A stretch of 64,000 bases of DNA from Argentina anserina (lineage: Eukaryota; Streptophyta; Magnoliopsida; Rosales; Rosaceae). Shown in pieces: positions 10,796 to 25,902 of this stretch; position 1 is the stretch's first letter; every line of letters starts with the position of its first letter. A model generated the notes under the pieces. That model was not told where the DNA came from, did not search any database, and was given only the letters and a program-made list of their open reading frames with translations. Made by a program: the position numbers and the translations under genes. Where the stretch lies: positions 24,986,001 to 25,050,000 of the forward strand of contig NC_065873.1 of the NCBI RefSeq assembly GCF_933775445.1, read 5' to 3'.

Positions 10796-13724
10796 ATGAA
10801 GAATAATTGGTTAGGTTTAGGGGATTTAGATGAAGGGTCTCTGTACAATTTTCCGCTAGAGCCTCTGATTTTACATAGTGTTGGGGGGCATGTGTTTTCA
10901 CATATTAGTTCATTTATGGGCAATTCATTGCACCACTGTAGATACTTTCACATGCCTGGAAATTCAGCTCTTGAAGGCGTGTTTAATCATATTTCAAAGG
11001 TTGCTGGTGCTTTACGAGTGATGTTTGCTTCTGGGATTAGTACAAATGCTACTGAGGCAATAGCAGGTGATAGTTGTGAACCTGGAAGCTCCAGTTCTTC
11101 TGCTCAAGTAACAGGCATTACCTCAAGTAGACAAAGATTTAAAGGACTTCACTTGAGTTTTGGTTCAAAAGTAGATTTTAATAGCCCCATGGATTTTGGT
11201 AAGATATCGACTTCTGTAATGCGGTTCCTACAAAAAGAAGCTGAAAGGCAATGTTCATATTCCTTGCTCTCATTAGCTACAGGACTTGCACCACCTTTTG
11301 GCAACTTGTAAGTCACTTAATCTTTCGCAAAAGAGTGGATTGAAGTGCAACATTTGTTGCGCTCTGTTTCCCATGTTGATTAATAAATTATCTTCTTTGG
11401 TGATTGCTACCAGATCTACAAACATGTTAGCTGTTTCATCAGCAAGCACTGATGTTTTCGATCAAAGGCCTTGTGAGGTTGGGCGGCAAGGATGTGGTGG
11501 TCTATCTTTTCCCGATTTGGACTGGAGAAAACATGCAGTAGAGCCTAGAACTGGCATTGAGTTCCCTATGGTTTTGGACAATATTTTAACAGCAGGCAAC
11601 AATTCCAGTTTAAGTTCAGAGGTTAGCACTTCAGAGTTTTCTGTTGTCTTGGGTGGTGGATTTTGTTAGTTTTTCTTACTTGGTTTAGTCTCGTACTTCG
11701 TTGCTCTTGTTTATACATGGTTTAGTTTATTTATTTGGAATGCCTTTACCTATGAGCTTCATGTGATTGTGAGCGTTCTCCTTTTATTGAGGCATGATCA
11801 GTGAATGGAGGCATAAGGTTGAGAGCTAGCATCTTATTTATCTGCAATAGGCAAAGCCACCTAGAAAATAAAGTTCACATTTTTGAAAATATATTTAATG
11901 TTGATATTTTGCAACTCTACTGCAGGTCCTTGTGGGAACTGGATCCAGAACAATGACAATAATTAGAATAAAAACTCTGAAGCTCTATGCATTTGGCTTT
12001 TGTAAGTTATTAGTATTTCCACTCACTTTTTTTTTTCTTCCAATCTGGAATTTTTTTCACATCCATTATCTTATGTGGTCTTTTATTTGTCCATTTTATA
12101 TAGATATTCATCCCAACTCTGTTTGCAAGAAATTGGGTCAAAAATACGCTTCCATTTCATTTGATGAACTAAACAAACGCCATGATTTTTATCAGGACCT
12201 TCTCAGGTATTGACAACTGTATTGCACAAAAGCTTTCTCCTCTCTTTATTTACATTTATCTACCTTCTTTTTCCCTATTTTCTCTGCCTGAGATGGCATA
12301 TAAGTGATTTGTCCAAGTTGTTAAATTACTTGTCATGGCTGAGCTGTGTTTCCTGAGTTTAATGAACTTTCTGCTTTTCTTTTTTTTTTGTCTGCAGGGA
12401 AGATATTGATATGACACTTAGGCTTGTTGTTAGTTGCAATGGGATGAAAGTCAATACTGTGAGAGAGTAAGTTATATTTCTGTTCCCGACATAACTTTGG
12501 AGATTTAAACTTGTATGATGTCTTGTTCCAGACTTGGACCAATTGTTAGATTTTTCTTCTAGGATTTCCATAAACTGATAGATATTCTGGATTCAAAAAC
12601 TTTTCTTCCTCATCAAAGATTTACAAGTCCTAGTATCAAAAGCACTTAGTTAGCTGAGTGTGCATATTCTCTCTTTTCGGATCATTAATGCTATGATACT
12701 GTTTTGATTTATATTGTGTTAGTTCGGTATATATGTAGTGGCTTTTGATGGGATAATTTTGAAATGGAATTTAGGCCTTAGATGATCTTAAGCCAAAAAC
12801 TGATTTTGCAAGTACTTTTCTGTGTATATCCAACTTAGCTTCAGCTAAGTTTGCTATAATCTTAATGTTTACTGTTTGTCATTCTTGTTTCTTGATGCAG
12901 TGCCTTTGAGAAATCCCTTCGAGCCCGACTGGTGAAGGTAAATTATATTCTTTGCTGATTCTATGATTTGCACTCTTTGATCTTTTATTTATTCATTCTT
13001 GTCATTTTTTTTTCTCTTTTGTTAGACAAATCCAGAGACTGACTATCATTGCATAACAACATTTGGTTCAAACTTCACACAAGATATTCCATTGCCAGCG
13101 GTAAAACTCTTGTTCTTTTCCATATTATCTAAAAAATTTGGAGTTAAATTGTTCTTACGTCAACTTTTCTGAAAATTTCAGGGAACAACAATTGATTTTC
13201 AACGAACAGCTGATGGAAAATTAATTACTAAAAGTAAGCACTGATTGATTTGATTGTTATTCGTCATGTAATGTCTTCCTCCTAAATATAAAGAATACAG
13301 TTTTGAAAACTATCAAACGGACCAAGCCCCTCTTTCCAGTTCCTTTCTCTCTCCTGGTTGCTGCTTCTAATTTATCAGCCGGATGATCTGTGTCACATCT
13401 TGTTCTTGATTGATTTATTTGTACGGAACTTATGGAAAATTTGTTTTGCAGTTGGAGATAATCATGTTGGAGCAGTCCAAAGCAAAGAACTGTGCAGTAA
13501 GTGAATCTCTTGCTGTTTTTCCATTTATTTCTAGTATCTCAATATGCCTCTCAGGTCAATGGCGGATAAGAATGTGATCATGTACTATTTCTGGACTAAT
13601 TGTTTGATGCACAATTTTTCTCTCAGGGGCATTCTTTGACATGTACCTGGGAGATGTTCCCGTGTCAGAGCAAACAAAAGAAGAGATTGGCAAGAATGTT
13701 GCTACTATTATTAAACGTTGCTGA
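10796..13724 (+). CDS. FAP2: Chalcone-isomerase-fold fatty-acid-binding protein
   Basis: Ten coding exons: 10796-11307, 11414-11621, 11926-12001, 12104-12206, 12398-12466, 12901-12937, 13026-13100, 13182-13233, 13452-13496, 13627-13724, giving 424 aa. Residues about 241-424 form the chalcone-isomerase fold, starting VLVGTGSRTMTIIRIKTLKL and ending with the helix that carries EQTKEEIGKNVATII. The first 240 residues are a poorly conserved extension, as in the FAP2 branch; FAP1 and FAP3 are shorter. Known FAP proteins are plastid-associated, bind fatty acids and affect fatty-acid and oil content; they lack true chalcone isomerase activity. I assign FAP2 from the long N-terminal part and from its place directly after GPA1, as in Arabidopsis. 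The start is the first in-frame ATG of its exon, at 10796. A plastid transit peptide is not obvious by eye. Confidence 0.9.
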
Positions 13725-17047
<3,323 letters not shown>

Positions 17048-17874
17048 TGAACCGATTTTAATGTGTATAGATCACAGCTAGCTTTTCTTGCCATCTTCTT
17101 ATTTCATGATACGGTGAATGTCGTGAAATTCGATTAAGAGTTTAACACAATCGCTGTAAATTGACGCTAAACTATGTATATCTATCTAACATTCACTAAA
17201 ATTTTGAATCTTTATTGCCCCGATTTCAAGTCTTAGTATTCTCATTATTATACGTAGAGGTATGTTTACATCATTGCTGTATAGTCAAGTAACGTTATTG
17301 TATTACGTTATGGACTTAAAACTTATGTTTTTCATTAGAAATTGTTGTTTTTATTCTAAAACAGCTGCTCTTAAGCGTTCAATGATAAAACTGCAATGCA
17401 TTACCTTTATCTTAGTCAAACCAGAATTTCACTAAACTGAAAAGATGTAGATGATGATTATAATCTAGTTGGAAGTATACACAATGTAATACTCATTTGG
17501 TTTCAAAAATCAATTAAACGTACCGAACTACCTATTGTTCAACTAAAATTGTGAGCCCATAATAATGTTATTAAACATCGATCATTCAGAACACGCAGCT
17601 GTGTGTCATCGTAAACCGCATAAATGATTTACAACGTTTGACCTGAACCATAGTCCATAATCCTCTCACTAAACTAATTAATGGAATCAACATCTTCATT
17701 ATAAATCTTGATTCAGAAATTACAGTAGCCACGCACGTTGCTATCAATGCTTAAGCATCGTCTAGATGCCACATCAAGCTGAATCATCAAGATAAAATCG
17801 ATTATCTCCTTTCCATATATAATGCTACCCGTTAGCCGACCGCCACTTGTTAATTTAATAGCGACAGAACCGTA
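17048..17874. other. Spacer between endoglucanase gene and copia element
   Basis: Presumed 3' untranslated region of the endoglucanase gene, then AT-rich spacer up to the copia target duplication. I see nothing else in it. Confidence 0.6.
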
Positions 17875-17879
17875 GAACT

Positions 17880-18022
17880 ACAAGAATGGTATATTACACT
17901 CTTAATCAATCTATACAAACTAAGTCCTATATATAATCAACTAAGCATACACTTTAACAATAATTCTCCTTAATTTCCTCCGTGAATCACGCCCGTGATT
18001 CACGGAGCCATTCACGCTAACA
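17880..18022 (-). repeat. Copia 3' LTR (143 bp)
   Basis: Matches 22837-22979 with 8 substitutions. On the minus strand it starts TGTTAGCG but ends TTCTTGT instead of the usual CA. It contains a perfect 12-base inverted repeat at 17980-18005. Confidence 0.93.
17980..18005. repeat. Perfect inverted repeat inside copia LTR
   Basis: CCGTGAATCACG, two bases, then CGTGATTCACGG. The other LTR keeps the left arm but has lost part of the right one (cacat for cacgg). The hairpin may once have been an RNA structure or binding site. Confidence 0.85.
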
Positions 18023-18034
18023 CTCCCCCTTAAG
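18023..18034 (-). promoter_or_regulatory. Copia polypurine tract
   Basis: Minus strand CTTAAGGGGGAG lies directly before the 3' LTR, the expected place for plus-strand DNA priming. Confidence 0.85.
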
Positions 18035-18098
18035 TTGGCGCATACACATCAACCATGCCCAACTTGCTAAGTGAATCATAAAAGGCCTTCTTAGACAC

Positions 18099-19948
18099 TC
18101 ATTTTGTGAGCATATCGGCAAGTTGCTCTTCTATAGGAACAAAATGAAAACTGATAATTTTGCGTCTAGCTTCTCCTTTATAAAGTGACGATCAACTTCC
18201 ACATGTTTTGTACGATCATGTTGCACAATATTCTGTGAAATATCAATAGTTGCCTTGTTGTCACAGTACAGCTGCATAGCACACTTAGGCTTAATACCCA
18301 AATCTTGTAGCATATTTCTAAGCCATAATAATCTGCACACTCCCTGAGCCATACCTCTGTATTCTGCTTCAGCACTAGATCGAGCTACCACTTTTTGTTT
18401 CTTACTCTTCCATGTAACAAAATTACCCCCAACAAAGGTAAAGTACACTGATGTAGATCTTTGATCTGTTATATTTTCAGCCCAGTCTGCATCTGTGAAG
18501 CCACAAACCTCAAGGATATTATTGTGATTAGAGAACATTACTCCTCTCCCTGGAGTTGACTTCAAGTACCTCAAAATCCTTACAACAACATCTATGTGGT
18601 CCACACTGGGATTATGCATGAACTGTCTCACTACACTTACTGCATACGCAACATCTAGTCTGGTATGTGATAAATAAATCAAGCGTCTAACTAGCCTATG
18701 ATAAAGAGGTTTTTTAGTAGGCACTTGATCTAGATATTCTGCTAACCGATGGTTCGGCTCAATATGAGTATCAATAAGGGTGCAATCCAGCATACCGATC
18801 TCTGTTAGTAGATCAAGGATGTACTTCCTCTGACATAGATAGATACCATCACTTTCCCGGGCTACTTCAATGCCCAAGAAGTACTTGAGTGTACCTAGGT
18901 TTTTCATCTCAAACTCTGTGGCTAGCTGTTTATGTAATTTATTCACCTTAATAGTATCATTCCCAGTAACTACCATATCATCAACATATATAATTAGGGA
19001 TGTTACCTTCCCTTGTTGATGTCTGAGAAATAATGTGTGGTCTAAATTACTCTCTCTGTAGCCAATTCTCCTCATGAATTGTGAAAATCTTCCAAACCAA
19101 GCACGAGGTGACTGTTTAAGACCATATAAAAACTTTCTCAATCTGCATACAAAGTTACTTGGATAAGCGGTCGCATATCCATGCGGAAGATCCATGTACA
19201 CTTCTTCTGTGAGTTCTCCATGAAGGAATGCATTCTTAACATCAAACTGTCTAAGTGACCAGTTTAAGCTAGCGGCACAAGAGAGCAATACCCGAATAGT
19301 GTTTATCTTTGCAACAGGTGCAAATGTCTCATCATAGTCTATGTCATATGTCTGGGTGAACCCTTTTGCAACTAGGCGTGCTTTATACCGGCTCACTGAC
19401 CCATCTGGATTATGCTTCATTGTAAACACCCAACGACATCCCACAGTCTTCTTGTCATGTGGTGGAGATACAAGCTCCCACATATTGTTCTTTCGTAATG
19501 CTTCCATCTCTTCCTCCATTGCTTTCCTCCATTTTGGATCTCCCAATGCATCCTGCACTTTGTTAGGTACTGATACAGTAGATATTTGATTCACAAATGA
19601 TTCATATGACTTAGACAATCTTTTGATAGACATAAAATTTGCCACAAGATACTTAGCTTTAGCCTGAAGGGTAGGTTCATATTTTTTTGTTGGCTGACCC
19701 CGAGTAGACATATTTGGCAGGACATATTGTCTACTATTAGCCTCACTAGTATTAGTCTCAATAGAATGACTAACCTCATATGAGTGATCTTCCGTAACAG
19801 GAGAGCATTGGTCAGGTGTATAAACAGTAGTAAGGGAGACATGAGGGGCAATTGTGTTGTCATCTTCCGGTACCTGAATCTCTGGAGTGACTATACCGGA
19901 ATCACCCGGTGGTGCCTGTATAGCTGACACATTGGTAATCTCAATTGA
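18099..19948 (-). pseudogene. Copia reverse transcriptase and RNase H, broken
   Basis: A 599-codon open frame (18131-19930) contains the copia reverse transcriptase, from WRKAMEEEMEAL through the YVDD active site, then RNase H with SSAEAEYRGMA and a Cys-Asp-Asn (YCDNKA) motif. In-frame TGA near 19949 separates it from integrase. Near the 3' end a one-base shift moves the terminal residues (EEQLADMLTK) into another frame ending at 18099. Known function: copying the element RNA into DNA. Here it can no longer be made as one polyprotein. Confidence 0.92.
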
Positions 19949-20864
19949 TCATGTCACCATATCTACTGGCTTACTTGTCTCCCCCTCTACATGATACAAC
20001 TCTTCAAAATATGAATTCTCCCCCTGAAGAGCAGTATCGTAAGAGGGAAAATAACTCATGTCCTCAAAGAAAGTAACATCCATAGTGACATAGTACTTCC
20101 TGGTAGGCGGATGATAGCACCGATATCCTTTCTGATGTCCGTCATACCCAACAAACACACATTTAACGGCCCGGGCATCCAACTTAGACCTCTTGTGTTT
20201 TGGAAGATGGACAGAAGCAACACAACCAAAAACACGGGCAAGAAGATTATGAAAAGAGGGTAAGGAGACATGAGATGCAAGCACCTCATATGGAACTTTT
20301 CCCTAAATGACACGAGAGGGAAGACGATTAATGAGGTTGGCAAAAGTTATGACAGCCTCACCCCAAAGGTGTTTGGGCATATGGGCACTAAAAAGAAGAC
20401 ACCGAGCCATGTCAAGTAAATGACGATTTTTCTTTCAGAAACTCCATTCTGCTCAGGTGTATAAGAACACGTTGTTTGATGAACAATTCCGTGTGTGTTA
20501 AGGAACTCCTGAAAGACATGATTCACATATTCCCCCCCCCTCCCCTATTATCAGAATGAAGAACTCTAACGGTGGCATTATATTGTGTTTGGATAATGGT
20601 ATAGAAGGCTTGAAAAGCAGGATAAACCTCATTTTTAGTTTTGAGGAGAACAATCCATGAAAGACGGGTGCAATCATCATTAAATGACACATAATACTGC
20701 ATTCCTGACACAATAGACTCTTTAGAGGGTCCCCAAATATTAGAATGAATTAATTCGAAATGAAGAATACATTTATTAGAATTTAGAAGTACTAGGGGAA
20801 TAAGTAGACCGATGACTCTTGCCCAAAACACATGTCTCACAACGTAAAAGTGACTCATCCACAC
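19949..20864 (-). pseudogene. Copia integrase core, broken
   Basis: Minus-strand frames at 20523-20864 and 19949-20284 together cover a copia integrase core (HSNIWGPSKES, VSFNDDCTRLSWIVLLKTK, then VFGCVASVHLPKHKRSKLD and VFVGYDGHQKGYRCYHP). A TAG stop near 20302 (Gln codon to stop) and a frame change near 20530, at a C-rich homopolymer, break the frame. The known role is insertion of the cDNA; this copy is inactive. Confidence 0.88.
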
Positions 20865-20953
20865 AAATAAACAAAGTAGGCATAGATTTTTTCATAACAC
20901 TAAAGGATGGATGCCCCAAGCGACGATATCATAACCAAACTTCACTTAGCTTG

Positions 20954-21358
20954 TCAGAAGTGGAGATTAAAGCGGTTTGAGACTGTGCCCATGGTTTCTC
21001 CCCCGCATATGTCTGATCCAGATGAAACAACCGACCCCTCATATATCAAATGATGAGATAAAACAGATACATATAGCACATTGTGAAGCTCTATTGTGGG
21101 AGTAATACGAACTGACCTTTTCCCTAAGACGGGGAAGGCCTCACCATTAGCATTAGTAAAATAGGGTACTGGTGGAGGAGACAATACGGAAAAATAAGAG
21201 TTGTCATAAGTCATATGATCAGACGCACCAAAATCAATAATCCACGTATCAAAACCAACAAAGTTAGAAATATTTAAAGCCATACCAATTTTTCCACGAC
21301 CCGCTATGGTTGCGGTAGGTAATCCTCCTCTTGTGGTATGATGATCATGGCCAACCAC
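20954..21358 (-). pseudogene. Copia protease region, broken
   Basis: WIIDFGASDHMT corresponds to the copia aspartic protease motif, where the residue after the catalytic Asp is usually Ser; here it is Phe. The Asp itself is kept. Downstream similarity runs to a short pre-integrase part. The frame is not continuous with integrase or gag. Confidence 0.8.
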
Positions 21359-22341
21359 ACCGTAGATATCGGGTTCTTGGATGAATTGAATAGCTGTTTT
21401 CGCTGGGGGACGATAATTAAGCCACTTAGGCCTAAGGTGTGGATACAGCTTCCAACATGTCGCACGAGGATGGTTAGTATCGTGACAATAAGAGCAAGGA
21501 CGATGGGGCTGATGCCCGAAGCCTGGTGGCAGTCTGCGGTGATGAAAGGGAGCTGGAGTTGCATGCGGAAGTGGTGCCGGAGAGTTAGCACGAACAGTGA
21601 GGCTGTAAACTTCAACTTGTGTCTAATGAAGACTCTCGTGTTGAGATTCATCCTTATGGATATATGTGAAAGCTGTAATTAGGCTAGGGGGTTTGGTCTT
21701 TCGGAGCAATTCTTCTTTCGCAATGTTATGCTTGATTCTTGATTATGCAAGGACGTTTCAGATCAATTTCAGCCCAAATATTCTTTAGTTTGGTGAAATA
21801 TTGCGTCACCGGTTACCCATCATGTTGCATCGTCAAAGCTGTGCACATTAACTCATGAACCTGTATGAAATCAGAGTCATTAGTATATAAACTTTCCAGT
21901 GTCTCCCATATTGCATGCGCAGTGTGCACATGCCTCCACCAGATCAACGATCTCTTCATTCATAATTTTCCACAAGACTGACATTACAAGACCATCATCG
22001 TCGTCCCACTTAGTGTACGCAACAAGATTATCTGCACTAGGAGCTTTAGTTACTCTGGTTATATGTCCCATTTTGTGCATGCCTCGAAGATGAGCTGTCA
22101 TAATTCTCTTCAATTTACGGAAATTAGTCACATTGAGTTTGGTTCCTCCAAAGGAACTACTATCAGAACTCTTGACAGATACTTCAAATTTCGGAACATC
22201 ATTGATCTGAGAACTCTCAATGTCGTCTCCATAACCCCTTGAAAGACAATTTAAAAAATCATGAGGTATACAGCAGAAACACCAAACAAAAAACGGAGAT
22301 GAACATGTCTTGGGTGTACGTGCACCGTTGTTAACTATCAA
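21304..22341 (-). pseudogene. Copia gag, broken
   Basis: The frame at 21880-22341 has the copia-type capsid start: LNVTNFRKLKRIMTAHLRGM and a later WDDDDGLVMSVLWKIMNEE. The frame at 21304-21651 continues toward the nucleocapsid-like region. They lie in different frames with about 230 bases between them, so gag is disrupted. Confidence 0.75.
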
Positions 22342-22822
22342 ATCTGGTCCAGGTCGGGTCGGGTCGGATTGAAGTTGGTCCGGGTCAGGTTGGTTTGGGC
22401 CGGGTCGGGTCGGATCCGTTCGGATCTGATTTGGGCCGGGCCGGAAGCTGCTCCGTGCGGGCGGGTCGGGTCAGGATAGTACCCGAACGAACAGGAAGAA
22501 GCGGGACGCACAGCGCCGTTTCCAGCGATGTCGGAGGAGCGGCGGCGTCAGAAGGGAAGCAGAAAACAGTAAGCAGCGTCAGATCTTGATACGCTGGAGC
22601 TCAAGCCTGGGCCACTAGACGATGGCGACGTCAGAGGCGCGCAGAGGCCGGGAGGCGACGTAGGAGGCGCGCAGAGGGCTGGGAGTCCGATCGGGTTTAG
22701 ACCAAGCCTGCAACAGCGGAGGAGCACTTCACATTAAGTGAACCGGAGTTCGATAGCGCCACGGTGCCGAGCTCGCACAAAAAGAAACGTAAAAACAAAA
22801 CCCAGAAAAAAAAAAAAGAGCA
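22342..22822 (-). other. Copia GC-rich leader
   Basis: An untranslated leader between primer site and gag. It has GGGTCGG/GGGCCGG repeats (about 22355-22470) and a poly-A run near 22808. It is much more GC-rich than its surroundings. The 64-codon plus-strand frame here has no support. Confidence 0.6.
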
Positions 22823-22824
22823 TT

Positions 22825-22836
22825 GCTCTAATACCA
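22825..22836 (-). promoter_or_regulatory. Copia primer binding site (Met-tRNA)
   Basis: Minus strand TGGTATTAGAGC directly follows the 5' LTR and matches the initiator Met-tRNA 3' complement (TGGTATCAGAGC) with one change. Confidence 0.9.
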
Positions 22837-22979
22837 ACAAGAATGATATATTACACTCTTAATCAATCTATACAAACTAAGTCATATATATAATCAACTA
22901 AGCATACACTTTAACAATAATTCTCCTTAATTCTCTCCGTGAATCACGGGCGTGATTCACATAGCCATTCACGCTAACA
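22837..22979 (-). repeat. Copia 5' LTR (143 bp)
   Basis: The partner of 17880-18022. It abuts the primer site on one side and the GAACT duplication on the other. Confidence 0.93.
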
Positions 22980-22984
22980 GAACT

Positions 22985-24240
22985 AACAATGATATATAGA
23001 AAACTTCAATCATAAATCATAATTCTGTTTCTACACCTTATTTTGCTTATTCTATATAAACTAATTAGCCTAATGTGCTTGGTTCAAACATTCTAGCCTA
23101 GTGGAGCAGATGATGTGACCATTTTTTTCAGTAATTTGAGGTCCTTAGTTCGAACCCTAATTGGTACAACATATTTCTTAGATTTAGTCGTACCTAAATC
23201 GCTTCAGACACGTCTATTTGTAATGGTATCTTACGCAACTAATTTTTACCAGATAAAACCTACGAGTATAAGTTAATAATGTTATTCTAAAAATGTTTGT
23301 AGACACAAGGTGATTTGTCATTTTATACGTATATGATTTTTCTTAATCTAAACCATTCACACAGCATGCAGTATGCGTTGATGCAAACAGTGTACTGAAG
23401 ATAGTGTGGAAATGAACTCTTCCGATCTCTTTCCGACCACCAAGAGTAAGTTGATCGATCCGGAGTTATTACTAAAACAGGCCCGGTGTAATTCTGTTGG
23501 GTAGACAGTCATAAGTTCTTTTTACCTATTCATTTCGGATGAGCCTCACCAGCCATGAAGCCAACGACTTTTCCCATTTTCAGTTATCCACGTCATGCAC
23601 CCGACTACAACTCATTCTAGACCGACCAGATTTCTCAACGTCGGTCAACCTTGCACGCCCCACGTGGCAGATAATATTTCTTATAAAACTGTTGGCAGTT
23701 TTACGTCCCCTGAATTTTGGAAAAAACGTGGCCCGGCATCATTTGTTTTAATCACCTACTTCATCAGTCTGGTGGACTCAAATTTCCTCAACCAGTCACA
23801 AGAGCTTAGAAAAGGCTGGGCGATTCCATTCAACCAAATTATAATTTTTCATCTAAAAATAAACAAAAAAATTAATTACTTGAAATCAAGGTCAATTATT
23901 AACTTTATAGCCGACTATAATATAGAAAATAGAGCGAATGCGCATTGTAATTGTTGTGGTGATTGATCTAGAGAATGAAATAAGCCCAAAAATTAGAAAG
24001 CCACAATAAGTAGAATGAGATGCGAAGCAGATAATAACAGCTCTGGTGATAAGTATATCCAGTTGGGTAAGAGGAGGATGAAGATAAGTCCTAGCCTTTC
24101 CTCGCTGGCTTTAATTTACAGTACCATGATACAATTTTATACCACATTATCCTCTAATCACCTCCCCTAATTAACTTGCTTATCTACTCATCCATGCTAA
24201 TAATAGATTAAGTAATTACAGTACATAAACACAGATATAA
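22985..24240. other. Spacer upstream of the OXS3-like gene
   Basis: AT-rich spacer. Two overlapping plus-strand frames near 23539-23966 resemble no known protein. I see no gene, RNA or clear repeat. Confidence 0.55.
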
Positions 24241-24254
24241 ATATATATAAAAAG
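24241..24254 (+). promoter_or_regulatory. Likely TATA box of the OXS3-like gene
   Basis: ATATATATAAAAAGG lies about 135 bases before the start codon, followed by a purine-rich stretch. This suits a transcript start near 24275-24280. Confidence 0.55.
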
Positions 24255-24385
24255 GTGGGAGAGAGATAGAGATTGGTACAACACAACGCAGTTGGGTGTT
24301 TCTCTCTGGATCTTGCTTCTCATTTTCTCACCCAGTTTCTTTCTTTCACGACCAAACCTCCTTGCTTGGGTTTGGATTTGCATTC

Positions 24386-25551
24386 ATGTCGATCGCATTG
24401 GACATAATAGACGTAGCGCCTTCCTCGTCTGGCGGCTTCATGCATGGTGCTGCCATGTCGTTTGGTTTGATATTCGAGTCGTCGCCGGGGGAGGAGAGAG
24501 CTCCTCCGGTTGCGTCTTCGTCGTTGTCTTCTTCTTCGATAGGGAAGAACAGCGGCGTGTCTTCGTCGGAGGAAGGCGACGAGGAGAATGACGAGGCTCA
24601 GAGCTCGTATAAAGGTCCCTTGGATATGATGGAGGCTTTGGAGGAAGTTTTGCCTATCAGGTTTGAACCGAATTTCCATTTCTTCTTTCTTCGATTTTGC
24701 TTCTTTTTCTTTCATAAGGTCTTTCATGTATTGTCTGAATTAATCATAGTATAGAGAATCCGTGTTGTAATGTATTTCATTGTATTGCTCATTCGAACTT
24801 GAATATTTTATGAAAATTCATTTGTAATTTATTTGAAGGCAAATAGGCAATAGTATTGCACAAGAATCTATACATTTTTCCACATTTGGTTGAGGTTATT
24901 ATGGTTGAAGATGAGGGACTAATTCCAAATTTGAAGGTAAATGGGCAGTAGTGTTGAACAAGATGAGGACTTTTTTTTAGCTAGGAATGTGTTCTTAGTT
25001 GAGAGCTAGGTTGTGATTTTGCTATCAGAGTGCACAGTGATCAATGTAGGGGAAAATTGATTGGGAATGCCTATTTTGGTTGACAAATTGATGGATATTC
25101 GTATGACTAAATCTAAATGGTGGTTGGCAGGAGAGGCATTTCGAGGTTCTATAACTACAAATCCAAGTCTTTCACAAGTCTGGCAGAAGCTGCAACTTCT
25201 TCGTCTATTAAAGAGATTGCGAAGCAGGATAATGCGTACACAAGGAAACGCAGGAACCTGCTTGCTTCAAATATCATTTGTAGGGGTGGGATATCAAAGT
25301 CCTCAAAGAGAACAATCACTGGGAGTCAAAGCACATTGGCTTTGGCTTTGGCAATGTGCAGCCCAGAAGCCAGTCCCAGCACTAGTGACGATTCCAGTTC
25401 GTGTTCCCTTACTCATTCATCCTTTGACAAGCTCGGGGATCATGCTGCTTGGCGATCATTATCCTTGGCTGATTTGCAAGAATGTGCTACTTCTGCAGCT
25501 GTAAATACCACCTCTCGCTTCTTTCCTTCTAAATCAAAGTTGCAGCAATGA
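24386..25551 (+). CDS. OXIDATIVE STRESS 3-like (OXS3 family) protein
   Basis: Two exons, 24386-24660 and 25131-25551, giving 231 aa. The hallmark of the family spans the splice joint: GPLDMMEALEEVLPIR then RGISRFYNYKSKSFTSLA, followed by IKEIAKQDNAYTRKRRNLLA. The region between start and motif is Ser-rich and acidic (SSSEEGDEENDEAQ), and the C-terminus is Ser-rich. OXS3 proteins are nuclear and linked to heavy-metal and oxidative stress tolerance, possibly through chromatin; no catalytic domain is known. I chose the ATG at 24386 because MSIAL is a typical start for family members. An in-frame ATG at 24296 would add 30 residues with no family resemblance. The intron is GT-AG. A TATA box lies upstream. 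Confidence 0.88.
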
Positions 25552-25902
25552 CTTGTAACACTGTTCTTGCCGCCAAGCACCGTTTGCTTTAGAGCTGTTG
25601 AGAAGTAGTTTCTGAAACTGTAGCATAGAACTGTCCAATGGTTAGTATGTACATATACCTAACCGATGAAACCCACAATGGACAATGGATGTGCATCCAA
25701 TGCATGTGATTTGTAAACAATATGAAGTGCTGATATTTGATGCAGTTTCAGAAATCTCATGTTGTATACAATGCTCTTATAATGTTTTTCCGCCTTTTCT
25801 TTTGGTTACTAAGCAGTCTTTGGAAGACGGTAATTAATATTCAGTTCAAACATCCAGCACTGAATCACAGTACTGTTGGCCTTTGAAAAATTCAAAACAA
25901 GC
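25552..25902. other. OXS3-like 3' region and short spacer
   Basis: The convergent spacer between the OXS3-like gene (plus) and the myosin duplicate (minus). It likely holds the 3' untranslated region of the former. Nothing else is seen. Confidence 0.6.

Larger units (their letters stand above)
17880..22979 (-). mobile_element. Decayed Ty1/copia LTR retrotransposon
   Basis: A 5100-bp element bounded by two 143-bp LTRs and flanked by the 5-base duplication GAACT (17875-17879 and 22980-22984). Minus-strand order is LTR, Met-tRNA primer site, GC-rich leader, gag, protease, integrase, reverse transcriptase, RNase H, polypurine tract, LTR. Integrase before reverse transcriptase defines copia. The polyprotein is broken by several stops and frameshifts. 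The two LTRs differ at 8 of 143 positions by my alignment (about 5.6%), so the insertion is not recent. Confidence 0.95.

Noticed and set aside
23539..23966. Two overlapping plus-strand frames in the spacer before the OXS3-like gene
   Set aside because: No recognisable domain, Lys-Asn-rich tail typical of AT-rich noncoding DNA, and no splice or promoter context.
25061..25504. 147-codon frame over the OXS3-like second exon
   Set aside because: It reads a different frame from the one that carries the OXS3 motif, and is a shadow.
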